A program made the translations under genes and the position numbers. Shown here piece after piece: positions 1 to 6,722 of a stretch of 35,059 nt of DNA. Positions within the stretch are counted from its first letter, which is position 1. The number at the start of each line of letters is the position of its first letter. This DNA is from JAQVSH01 sp964349835 (GTDB taxonomy: Bacteria > Bacteroidota > Bacteroidia > Bacteroidales > UBA4181). The notes below the pieces were generated by a model that was not told where the DNA came from, did not search any database, and saw nothing but the letters and a program-made list of their open reading frames with translations. Location of the stretch: positions 1-35,059 of the forward strand of contig CAYGID010000015.1 in assembly GCA_964349835.1 (NCBI GenBank), written 5' to 3'.

Positions 1-1
1 T

Positions 2-259
2 ATCTGTTGGCTCTTTCTTTTTATTCCCAATGTATTTTTGTCGGGATTCATCTTTCCCTTGCAGAGTATGCCCGATGTCTTAAGCCGATTTGCCTCTTTG
101 CTGCCCGGTACGGCTTTTATGGATGCCTACAGGGGCATTGTTTTCAGGGGTACCGGGCTGACAGTGAATCTCTTTTCGTTTCTTTTACTCGCACTGCCCG
201 TTATTCCGGTGGCAGGTCTGGCGATGCTTGGCTTAGAAACCAGATATTCAAAGCGATGA
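2..259 (+). CDS. ABC-2 type export permease, C-terminal part (cut by window edge)
   Basis: Open from the first bases of the window with no start codon of its own, so this is the last ~85 residues of a gene that begins upstream. The visible part has two hydrophobic segments separated by the short stretch LPGTAFMDAYRGI. The pattern SGFIFPLQSMP, then LLPGTAFMDAYRG, then a final membrane helix, is typical of the end of ABC-2 (YhhJ/YadH-like) permeases of drug or lipid exporters. Its TGA overlaps the ATG of the next permease (ATGA), so the two are translationally coupled and probably form one heteromeric exporter. The ATPase should lie upstream of the window. The family call is good; the substrate is unknown, perhaps the product of the lipid cluster that follows. 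Confidence 0.8.
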   Translation: MCWLFLFIPNVFLSGFIFPLQSMPDVLSRFASLLPGTAFMDAYRGIVFRGTGLTVNLFSFLLLALPVIPVAGLAMLGLETRYSKR

Positions 260-1332
260 TTATATTGGCTGTCATAAAAAAGGAGTTCCTGCAGCTGTTT
301 CGAAACAGACTGTTACTCTTTTTATCGCTGGTGGCCCCCTTTGTGATTTTAGGCTTGATTCCGCCTGCGTTCGAAAATCTGGTCAGGATTCGCGCCCTGG
401 TGGTCGATCACGACGGCTCTCCCTCCAGTCGTCTTTTGGCATCGGCACTTTTGGCTTCGCCCTATTTTGAGACGGTAGAATACAAACCCTCCTTATCGCT
501 GGCTCTTAAATCTTTAGATGGTGCCGAGGCCGACCTGGCGATGGTGATTCCCCCCGATTTCGAATCCATGCAGAACCGGGGCCTTCGGGTGCCTCTGAAT
601 CTGCTTGTCGATGGAACCCATACACTGAGTGCGGGCGATCATCTCTATTATCTCTCCGAAACCCTTCAACCCCATTTGGGGCTGCCGGGCTTCGACTATG
701 AGGTAAGTATGCTCTTCAACCGGCACTTTTCCGGGAAGAGCTATTTTTTGGTTTCGTTGATTGTGTTGTTAATCACGTTGTTAGGCGTCTGCTTTGCATC
801 TATTAGCGTGGTAAGCGAAAAGGAAAGATCCATTCTCGACCAACTCGAAGTAACACCCATGAATCGATTTGTTTATCTGGCCGGCAAGTTAATCCCATTT
901 TTGGTTGTGGGCCTGTGTGAGCTCCTTTTGGGTCTGGTGTTTTGCCGTATGTGCTACGGTCTGCAGGTGGAAGGCTCTTTGCCGGGTCTGTTTCTGCTTT
1001 CTTCGTTCTATCTTCTTGCCGTGTTGGGTTTGGGGTTGTTGATCTCGATCGTTTCCGATAATCAGGTTCAAGCCATGTATCTGATTATTTTTGTTCTGCT
1101 CACGCTGATTTTGATGAGTACCATGTTTTCGTTGTTGAGCAGCATGCCCCTTTGGGCACAACAACTTAGATTCCTGAATCCTATCTACTTTATGCTGGAA
1201 GGAGCGCGATCTATTATTCTCAAAGGAGCTCCAACTGAAGGAGTCGTTAGTCAAATGGGTATTCTCGCTGCGATGACCTTGGTAACTAACGGACTTTCCG
1301 TATTTTTGTTGTATGTAAAAAGAAAAAGGTAA
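256..1332 (+). CDS. ABC-2 type export permease
   Basis: About 358 residues starting MIILAVIKKEFLQ. The start is the ATG inside an ATGA overlap with the upstream permease stop. The reading frame is open further 5', but that stretch is a shadow of the previous gene. Layout is that of ABC-2 permeases: a first helix (~15-37), a periplasmic domain (~40-170) with the typical ALVVDHDGSPSSR start, then five hydrophobic segments, with SEKERSILDQLEVTPMNR in the cytoplasmic loop after the second helix (compare EREKGTLEQLLVTP in YhhJ-type proteins). The end overlaps the nitroreductase start by one base (TAATG). It probably works in the inner membrane as one half of an exporter with the preceding permease. 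Substrate not shown by sequence. Confidence 0.88.
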   Translation: MIILAVIKKEFLQLFRNRLLLFLSLVAPFVILGLIPPAFENLVRIRALVVDHDGSPSSRLLASALLASPYFETVEYKPSLSLALKSLDGAEADLAMVIPPDFESMQNRGLRVPLNLLVDGTHTLSAGDHLYYLSETLQPHLGLPGFDYEVSMLFNRHFSGKSYFLVSLIVLLITLLGVCFASISVVSEKERSILDQLEVTPMNRFVYLAGKLIPFLVVGLCELLLGLVFCRMCYGLQVEGSLPGLFLLSSFYLLAVLGLGLLISIVSDNQVQAMYLIIFVLLTLILMSTMFSLLSSMPLWAQQLRFLNPIYFMLEGARSIILKGAPTEGVVSQMGILAAMTLVTNGLSVFLLYVKRKR

Positions 1333-1931
1333 TGTCATTCGATTCTGAAATACCGACCCATGGCTATACTGAGCTTCTCTCTTTGAGCGAAGCTCGAAAG
1401 AGCTGCCGCCGATTTCTGCCCGATCCGGTTTCGGAGGCCGATATTAATCGGATACTAAAAATTGCATCGACTGCGCCCTTTGCTTCGGGGCGTAAAAACT
1501 GGGAGGTGTTAGTAGTTGATAGTCCATCGGTGCGCGAAGCCATGGCGCAGGCTGTTTCGGAGGAGGTCGAAGCCATGTCGGGCAGAATGGATGATGATCT
1601 GGCAAGGCTCTTTGGTCAGTATGCAAAGAATTTTCGGCTGTTTCGCGAGGCTCCGTTGCTTTTAATTCCGGTGTTCAGGATTGCGCCTACCATGAAAGCT
1701 ATGCTGCGAAACCATATGACTCCCGAAATCGCATTGTGGGAAAGAGACAATGCGGTGCAGTCTATTTCGTGTGTTACCATGATGATATTGCTTGCTGCCC
1801 AAAGTTTGGGCTTGGGGGCATGTTATATGACCGGTCCGCTGTTGGCCCACGATAGGTTGGCGGAGGTGCTGCATTTGCCGCCCGAAAGAAGAATTGGGGC
1901 AGTGGTGCCGGTGGGCCGCCCCTTTGTATAG
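1332..1931 (+). CDS. Nitroreductase family flavoprotein
   Basis: 199 residues. The N-terminal part has the nitroreductase-fold signature: a basic FMN-contact segment (ARKSCRRF, ~21-28), PVSEADINRILKIASTAPFASGRKNWEV with the helix and following loop, and the C-terminal GLGACYMTGPLL and IGAVVPVGRP segments that close the flavin site. Family members are FMN-dependent NAD(P)H oxidoreductases acting on nitro groups, quinones, enones or heterocycles. Sitting between the exporter permeases and the acyl carrier protein, with a one-base start/stop overlap, it is more likely a tailoring or redox enzyme of the lipid/polyketide pathway than a detoxification enzyme; that role is inference. Length is normal for the family. 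Confidence 0.85.
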   Translation: MSFDSEIPTHGYTELLSLSEARKSCRRFLPDPVSEADINRILKIASTAPFASGRKNWEVLVVDSPSVREAMAQAVSEEVEAMSGRMDDDLARLFGQYAKNFRLFREAPLLLIPVFRIAPTMKAMLRNHMTPEIALWERDNAVQSISCVTMMILLAAQSLGLGACYMTGPLLAHDRLAEVLHLPPERRIGAVVPVGRPFV

Positions 1932-1972
1932 TTGTTAACCTGTTTATTTTGAATTATTTAATACTTTTATCT

Positions 1973-2341
1973 ATGGAAGTTGAAAACAAATTGCGAGAGT
2001 TACTGATGCCTATTTTAGGGATTCCATCGGTCGATAAAATTTTGCCCGAGCATGCACTGGTGAACGATTTGGGTGCTGAGAGCATCGATTTTGTGGAGAT
2101 TCTGTACGTGATTGAAACCCATTTCGGGGTGAAGATTCGTATTCAGGAGATTACTATGGTCGATTACTCTTCGGAAGAGATGATGGCGGATGGAAAATTA
2201 ACTCCCGAACTTGCCGTCAGGCTGAATGCTGATTTTCAGACCGACCGTTTCGAGCCGGGTCAAACGGTGAGGGATATTTACGAAACCTTTACGGTTCGTG
2301 ATCTGGCCACTGTGATAACAAAAAAAATGAACGAAAAATAG
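1973..2341 (+). CDS. Acyl carrier protein, extended form
   Basis: 122 residues from ATG 1973; an upstream in-frame TTG at 1949 adds only eight hydrophobic residues and is less likely. The phosphopantetheine attachment site is clear: DLGAESIDFVEILYVIE, with Ser37 as the modified serine. A canonical ACP is ~78 residues. Here about 35 extra residues lie between helix II and the last helix (roughly residues 54-100, containing the stretch DGKLTPELA), followed by the usual final segment FTVRDLATVI. It should carry acyl intermediates as a thioester in the cytosol for the ketosynthase, dehydratase and ketoreductase encoded just downstream. No Shine-Dalgarno is visible, as usual in Bacteroidota. Confidence 0.88.
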   Translation: MEVENKLRELLMPILGIPSVDKILPEHALVNDLGAESIDFVEILYVIETHFGVKIRIQEITMVDYSSEEMMADGKLTPELAVRLNADFQTDRFEPGQTVRDIYETFTVRDLATVITKKMNEK

Positions 2342-2348
2342 CTGCCTT

Positions 2349-2825
2349 ATGCGATTTTATATGATAGACCGGGTTAGGGAGGTCTCTGTTGGTAAGTACG
2401 TGGAGGGTATCAAATGCATTACCATGAGCGATGATGTATTTAATGAGCATTTCCCCGGATATCCCATCTTTCCCGGCTCGCTTATTCTGGAGGGGTTAGC
2501 ACAATTGAGCGGCCTCTTTTTTGAGTATTGCATCCGGGAGCAGGGTCTTCCTCAAAAAAGAGCGGCTCTTTCGATGGTGAATCGTATGAAATACAGGAGG
2601 TTGGTGATCCCTGGAGATTGTCTTTCTTACAGAGCCGATGTAAAAATGTTCTACCCCGATGAGTATGCCGTGGTTACGGTAAAGGCGGTGTGCGATGGGG
2701 AGTTGTGTGCTGAGGGAGAACTCTTTTTTACCTTTCTCGACATCATGGATGAGGAGATGAAGAAAGTCGGCAACCATTTAATGGAGTTGGCATTCAGGAA
2801 TGTTAAGATTGTGGCTCCGCAATGA
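2349..2825 (+). CDS. FabZ-like 3-hydroxyacyl-ACP dehydratase (hotdog fold)
   Basis: 158 residues. The segment NEHFPGYPIFPGSLILEGLAQ (in two parts, ~32-52) is the FabZ/FabA active-site signature, with catalytic His34 and Glu48 both present. FabZ enzymes dehydrate 3-hydroxyacyl-ACP to trans-2-enoyl-ACP. The start MRFYMIDRV resembles the beginning of FabZ proteins. The C-terminus (~130-158) runs ~10-15 residues past a normal FabZ. It begins 8 bases after the ACP stop and ends in an ATGA overlap with the ketosynthase-like gene. It could also act as a hotdog thioesterase, but the intact His/Glu pair favours dehydration. Confidence 0.85.
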   Translation: MRFYMIDRVREVSVGKYVEGIKCITMSDDVFNEHFPGYPIFPGSLILEGLAQLSGLFFEYCIREQGLPQKRAALSMVNRMKYRRLVIPGDCLSYRADVKMFYPDEYAVVTVKAVCDGELCAEGELFFTFLDIMDEEMKKVGNHLMELAFRNVKIVAPQ

Positions 2826-3397
2826 AAATTGTTTACAAGAAATATACTGCTTCGGACGAAATCCCGGTGTATGATTACGTACACCAGCGAAAGCTGGTGA
2901 AGTATTATACCCGCGAAACCATGGCTGCAGTGGTGGCCGCCGCCGAATTGCTTGCCGGATGCGAGGTGAGGAATGATATGCCCTTTTTCTATTCGACGGG
3001 CGAAACGGAGGTGATGGAGTTTTATACCGGATCCTGCAAAACGTACGCGATTCGCAATACGACCTTCAACACCCCGCGTTTTATCGAAGATGTGGTGCCT
3101 ACCATCTCGCCCCTTTCGCAGTTCAAGATGATGCGAAACATGACCCACTGCTTTGTCTCAATTGAGCATGGTTTGAAAGGCGACAATGCTGCCCTGCTCT
3201 TTTCGGCATCGGGACTACTCTATTCTGCGTTGCTTTGCGGATATGATGGCATGGTCTTGATTGGGGCCGGTCGCATGTATGCCGATGGCGCAGTTGAGTG
3301 TGGGTTTGCCTCTTTGCATCCGTCCGAACTGGCTAACCATCGGCTACTGGGGAGCGCCGATGAGGCTATAGAGTTTTTCAGACCCTCAAATCGATAA
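2822..3397 (+). CDS. Ketosynthase-like protein lacking the active-site Cys
   Basis: 191 residues, about half a ketosynthase. Residues ~95-155 follow the N-terminal thiolase-fold pattern of beta-ketoacyl synthases: SPLSQFKMMRNMTHCFVSIE, GLKGDNAALLFSASGLLYSA, then a strand and Gly-rich turn (GMVLIGAGRMY). At the nucleophilic elbow, where active enzymes have ACxSS or CASG, it has SASG, and the C-terminal half with the two catalytic histidines is absent. This is the pattern of PF13723-type (ketoacyl-synt_2) proteins found in aryl-polyene-like clusters and suggests a non-catalytic partner, perhaps chain-length-factor-like, for the complete ketosynthase next door. It overlaps the dehydratase gene by 4 bp. 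Family call moderate; role inferred. Confidence 0.7.
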   Translation: MKIVYKKYTASDEIPVYDYVHQRKLVKYYTRETMAAVVAAAELLAGCEVRNDMPFFYSTGETEVMEFYTGSCKTYAIRNTTFNTPRFIEDVVPTISPLSQFKMMRNMTHCFVSIEHGLKGDNAALLFSASGLLYSALLCGYDGMVLIGAGRMYADGAVECGFASLHPSELANHRLLGSADEAIEFFRPSNR

Positions 3398-3401
3398 TGA
3401 T

Positions 3402-4604
3402 ATGGCAGTTGTAATTACCGGTATGGGTGTTCAGTCGCCTCTGGGGTGTTCGTTTGAGGAGAGCCTACAACAGCTCGGTCGGGGTGTGCCCTGTGTTGAT
3501 GATATTCAAAATTTCGATACCTCGGGCTTCTCTATGAAAGCCGCCGGAGAGATCCGACATGACGGTTCGGTTGTTAAGACGCCTGCCCATATCGACAGGA
3601 AGATCCTGTTTTTAGACCGCGCTATCGAGGAGCTGCGCCTCACTACCGGTTATGACCAACGTTACCTTCCTCACGAAAGGGTAATGAATATGGGTTGCGG
3701 CGTTGACCATGTTGATATCGAAGCACTCTTTGCAAGCGGGGAGTACCTTTTGCCTCCCTTCGCGCATTTTGGGTCGCATCACAAAACCGCGGCGCAGATG
3801 CGCGATTTGGCAAAACAGTATGATGTGTTGGGCGGTTGCCATCTTTTTGTATCGGCCTGTGTGGCTTCGACACAAGCCATTGGTTTGTCGTTCCGGATGC
3901 TTCGCCATGGATTGAACCGAGCCATTCTTACCGGAGGAAGTGAGTCGATGATTTCGCATATTAACTATATGGGCTTTTATTTGCTGGGAGCTATGGCTTC
4001 GGGTTATGCATCGCCGGTTGCCTGCAAACCTTTCGATAAACACCGAAATGGTACCGTGCTAGGCGAGGGAGCCATTGCTCTTTTGCTTGAAAACAGCAGC
4101 AGAGCACCGAAAGAGAGAATTCTTGCAGAGATTTGCGGATACGGTTCTACTGCCGATGCTTTTTCGGTTACCGATCCAGATCCTTCGGCACAGATGTTGG
4201 CACTTGCCATAGAGATGGCCTTGAAGGATGCCGGAATAGGACCCGAATTAATTGATTGCGTGCATCTCCATGGGACCGGAACACCAAAGAATGATCCTGC
4301 CGAATATCGTGCGCTTCATAGAGTCTTTGGAGAGCGGGTATCGGAGTTGCCGGTTTATTCCATGAAGGGGCAAATAGGCCACCTGATTGCTTCGTGTGGA
4401 GCTATGGAGCTATTAGGAGTAATTCATTCCATTCAGCATCAGGTAGTTTTGCCTACGGTGAATTTCTCGGAGCCCGATTCGGATGCTCCGTTTTTTGTGG
4501 TAAAAGATAAGCCCCTGGCTCTGCCGATACGATACGTGTTAAAATTGAACTCGGCTTTCGGGGGCGAAAATACCGCTCTGGTGCTAAAAAAATTTGAGGG
4601 ATAG
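3402..4604 (+). CDS. Beta-ketoacyl-ACP synthase (FabF-like)
   Basis: 400 residues, the normal KAS II length. The catalytic triad is complete: Cys153 in VSACVASTQAIG, His290 in HLHGTGTPKNDPAEY, and His327 after Lys322 in SMKGQIGHLIASCGA. The start VVITGMGVQSPLG and the end LKLNSAFGGENTALVLKK are typical FabF family termini. It condenses malonyl-ACP with an acyl-ACP in the cytosol. The H(G)TGTPxNDPxE form resembles ketosynthases of aryl-polyene/flexirubin-type clusters as much as housekeeping FabF, and the neighbours (special ACP, KS-like partner, dehydratase, reductase, exporter) argue for an accessory pathway. The next gene follows after 4 bases. Confidence 0.92.
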   Translation: MAVVITGMGVQSPLGCSFEESLQQLGRGVPCVDDIQNFDTSGFSMKAAGEIRHDGSVVKTPAHIDRKILFLDRAIEELRLTTGYDQRYLPHERVMNMGCGVDHVDIEALFASGEYLLPPFAHFGSHHKTAAQMRDLAKQYDVLGGCHLFVSACVASTQAIGLSFRMLRHGLNRAILTGGSESMISHINYMGFYLLGAMASGYASPVACKPFDKHRNGTVLGEGAIALLLENSSRAPKERILAEICGYGSTADAFSVTDPDPSAQMLALAIEMALKDAGIGPELIDCVHLHGTGTPKNDPAEYRALHRVFGERVSELPVYSMKGQIGHLIASCGAMELLGVIHSIQHQVVLPTVNFSEPDSDAPFFVVKDKPLALPIRYVLKLNSAFGGENTALVLKKFEG

Positions 4605-4608
4605 CAAT

Positions 4609-5313
4609 ATGGGACAGATTGTAATTACCGGGGCGAGTTCGGCTATTGGCCGGGCTATTGTTGAAAGGATGGCCGCCTTGGGCAAGCCTATGTTGCTGCA
4701 ATGCAACAAAAATGCCGATCTCTTGGAGCCCTGGCAAGCGGTTTCGGAGGTGGTGCAGGCCGATTTTTCGGTCGATTCGGACGTGGATCGTTTTCTGTCC
4801 TGTATGGGTGATGTAGAGATTTTAGTGAATGCAGCCGCCTGTACCATTGCCGAACTGATTCCTCAGCTGAGCACCGAATCGTTGCGGAAGATGGTAGATG
4901 TAAATATTGTAGCGTTTACGCGGATTTGTCAGGCTGTAATCCCGATGATGTGCCTCAACAGGCATGGAATCATTGTGAATATATCCTCAGCTACTGCTTC
5001 GAAGGTGTTTCGGGGGCAGTCGGTATATGCCGGGAGTAAGGCCTATGTGGAGAGCTTTTCGAAAGCTATAGTGGCCGAGTATGGCCGAAAAGGAATCAAA
5101 TGTAATTGCGTTGCACCCGGTAGCATTGATGCCGGAACCCTCTCCTTCCTCAAGAATATCATGGAGGATAAGGTTAAGGGAGTCAACGCTATGAATGCAT
5201 TGGGAACACCCCGAAACGTGGCCGATGCAGTAGCTTTTCTCTGCAGCCCCGATGCGGAATTTATCAATGGGTCGGTACTGCACGTTGACGGAGGACATTG
5301 GAGCGGCATTTAG
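4609..5313 (+). CDS. FabG-like 3-oxoacyl-ACP reductase (SDR)
   Basis: 234 residues from ATG 4609; the frame extends five codons upstream into the ketosynthase gene, but only this ATG leaves the genes side by side. Classical short-chain dehydrogenase: cofactor loop TGASSAIGRA (7-16), NAA motif at ~74-76, DVNI with Asn99, serine at 126/127 in NISS, and catalytic Tyr140/Lys144 in YAGSK. The end FINGSVLHVDGGH matches FabG. It should reduce 3-oxoacyl-ACP with NAD(P)H. It is the last gene of the lipid cluster; a convergent hydrolase gene ends 14 bases further on. Other SDR substrates are possible, but the neighbours support an acyl-ACP. Confidence 0.88.
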   Translation: MGQIVITGASSAIGRAIVERMAALGKPMLLQCNKNADLLEPWQAVSEVVQADFSVDSDVDRFLSCMGDVEILVNAAACTIAELIPQLSTESLRKMVDVNIVAFTRICQAVIPMMCLNRHGIIVNISSATASKVFRGQSVYAGSKAYVESFSKAIVAEYGRKGIKCNCVAPGSIDAGTLSFLKNIMEDKVKGVNAMNALGTPRNVADAVAFLCSPDAEFINGSVLHVDGGHWSGI

Positions 5314-5327
5314 CCTCCTTTACTGCC

Positions 5328-5981
5328 CTACTTCTGTTCTCTTTTCATAATCCTGAAGAAGGGGTTCCATTTGCCCTCCTCTTCTATGGTGGTCGCTGCG
5401 CCATGACCCGGGAATATCCGGGTTTGTGCTGGCAAGGGGAGAATTTTCTCTTTCAGGTGGTTCAGTAACTCACTGTAGCCCGCATTCGAAAAGCCCAGAC
5501 TTCCTTTGATAAGCGTATCACCCGAAAAGAGAATCTGTTCGGTGGGTTCATAAAAGCAGGCCGAACCGGCTGTATGTCCGGGGGTGTGCAGAACGGAGAT
5601 GCGAATAGATCCAAAACATCTTGTTTCGAGATCGTAGAGATGCAGTGGCCTATAGAGCCCGGCGTCTTCAATTTGAATACCGTAGACACCGGCACCGGCT
5701 TGCACTTTGGTTAGCTCTTCCAAGTCGTCGGTGTGGAGGTAAGCATCGATGGTGTACCGATTGCAGAGCCATGCGGCTCCCATGGTATGGTCGAAATGGG
5801 CGTGAGTTAATATAAGTGCCAACGGGTTTAAATGGTTGAGCGAGATGAAATGGATCATTTCATCTCGCTCAATCTGGTTGTTACACCCGGCATCAATAAT
5901 TACACAATCGCCATTCTCTTGCCATAACAGATGGGTGTTCGACCTCATCCCGTTAAAAACAAAAGTCTTGATTTGCAGCAT
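5328..5981 (-). CDS. Metallo-beta-lactamase fold hydrolase (glyoxalase II-like)
   Basis: 217 residues. Metal ligands are all present: THAHFDH with His60, His62, Asp64 and His65, then HTPGHTAGS, FSGDTL and FPGHGAAT in order. The arrangement is that of the YcbL/glyoxalase II-like group, which hydrolyse thioesters or similar small substrates using two zinc or iron ions in the cytosol; no signal peptide is seen. It is the second gene of a two-gene unit, starting 6 bases after the upstream lipoprotein stop. The true substrate cannot be told from the sequence. Confidence 0.87.
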   Translation of the reverse strand: MLQIKTFVFNGMRSNTHLLWQENGDCVIIDAGCNNQIERDEMIHFISLNHLNPLALILTHAHFDHTMGAAWLCNRYTIDAYLHTDDLEELTKVQAGAGVYGIQIEDAGLYRPLHLYDLETRCFGSIRISVLHTPGHTAGSACFYEPTEQILFSGDTLIKGSLGFSNAGYSELLNHLKEKILPLPAQTRIFPGHGAATTIEEEGKWNPFFRIMKREQK

Positions 5982-5987
5982 GGGCAG

Positions 5988-6557
5988 TTACAGCAGTTCG
6001 ACTCTGGCGGTTGATTCAACAGGCATGGTGATAAGGAAGGTAGTTCCCGAAGGCAGGTTGGTTTGACCCTTCACCTCAAGAATAATGGTTCCGGTGCTGA
6101 GCATCCGGTTGAGGGCAGTCTGCAGGAAGGTTTTCATTTTTGCAGCCGAGTAAATAGACCCGCTGGTGATACTGGTCTCTGTAAATCCGGCAACCTTTGT
6201 GGTTCCGTTCGAATCGTAGGCGTTTACCTCCAGGTTGCTGATAGTAAACGATGTGCCCAGCAAAGTGGCAATCAACTGAACGTTGTCGATTCGCATGGAG
6301 ATGTCTTCGTCGAGATACTCTTCCAGGTCGCCGAACTTCGGATCGGAGGTGTTTACGGTAATCCGCCGCGAAAAGTTGGTATAGGCCACGTCTCTCAGTT
6401 CGGAGGTAGTGGCAGGAGTTGTAGTTTGGCAGGAGAATGAGTACTCGTAATCGGGGATCTCCACGTTAACAGTGGTGGCATCTTCCAGCGCATCGCATCC
6501 GTACATGCCTGCTGCTGCCACAAATAGTAGGGTTAAGAGATAGTTTCTAGATCTCAT
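5988..6557 (-). CDS. Putative lipoprotein of unknown function
   Basis: 189 residues from the ATG at 6557 (MRSRNYLLTLLFV); an ATG at 6569 would add four residues (MTTA). A hydrophobic signal segment ends in a lipobox-like GMYGC, so it is probably lipid-anchored on the periplasmic side or outer membrane. The mature part is rich in Thr, Ser, Asp and Glu, with alternating beta-type stretches and no motif I recognise. The start lies 20-35 bases downstream of a TAnnTTTG -7 box. It is cotranscribed with the metallo-hydrolase gene 6 bases downstream and is divergent from the AraC-type regulator, a plausible controller. Confidence 0.7.
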   Translation of the reverse strand: MRSRNYLLTLLFVAAAGMYGCDALEDATTVNVEIPDYEYSFSCQTTTPATTSELRDVAYTNFSRRITVNTSDPKFGDLEEYLDEDISMRIDNVQLIATLLGTSFTISNLEVNAYDSNGTTKVAGFTETSITSGSIYSAAKMKTFLQTALNRMLSTGTIILEVKGQTNLPSGTTFLITMPVESTARVELL

Positions 6558-6588
6558 AGCAGTTGTCATTTGGGTTAGTATTTGGATG

Positions 6589-6596
6589 CAAACATA
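6589..6596 (-). promoter_or_regulatory. Bacteroidota -7 promoter box for the lipoprotein/hydrolase operon
   Basis: On the minus strand these bases read TATGTTTG, an exact match to TAnnTTTG. Transcription would start around 6582, giving a 13-25 base leader. No convincing -33 TTTG is seen at the usual 19-21 base spacing, which would suit a promoter needing an activator. Confidence 0.55.
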
Positions 6597-6630
6597 CGTA
6601 ATCGCCACCTGCAGGGGGTCACCAGATTCG

Positions 6631-6658
6631 CAATATTCTCACAATATTGTACAATATT
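6631..6658. repeat. Three helically phased CAATATT repeats (candidate operator)
   Basis: CAATATT occurs at 6631, 6642 and 6652, i.e. at 11 and 10 base spacing, about one DNA turn. The second copy extends to the self-complementary CAATATTG, and so does the third. The set lies between two divergent promoters and ends 4 bases before the -33 element of the AraC-type regulator gene, so a dimeric or cooperative regulator bound here could control both sides. Binding is inferred, not shown. Confidence 0.5.
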
Positions 6659-6661
6659 GAT

Positions 6662-6692
6662 TTTGCCATATGGCCTATAGTAGATATCTTTG
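6662..6692 (+). promoter_or_regulatory. Bacteroidota promoter (-33 TTTG, -7 TATCTTTG) of the AraC-type regulator
   Basis: TTTG at 6662-6665, a 19-base spacer and TATCTTTG at 6685-6692 fit the Bacteroidota consensus TTTG-N19-21-TAnnTTTG exactly. Transcription would start near 6699, which rules out the in-frame TTG at 6690 as the start codon and supports ATG 6723. Confidence 0.75.
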
Positions 6693-6722
6693 AATCGAAA
6701 CGACTACTTAAGGCCTGCGGGT

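Noticed and set aside
7..255. In-frame N-terminal extension of the ABC permease at 256-1332
   Set aside because: It is the shadow of the upstream permease in another frame; the real start is the ATG in the ATGA overlap at 256.
6690..6722. TTG start for the AraC-type regulator
   Set aside because: The TTG is part of the TATCTTTG -7 box and lies before the predicted transcription start.
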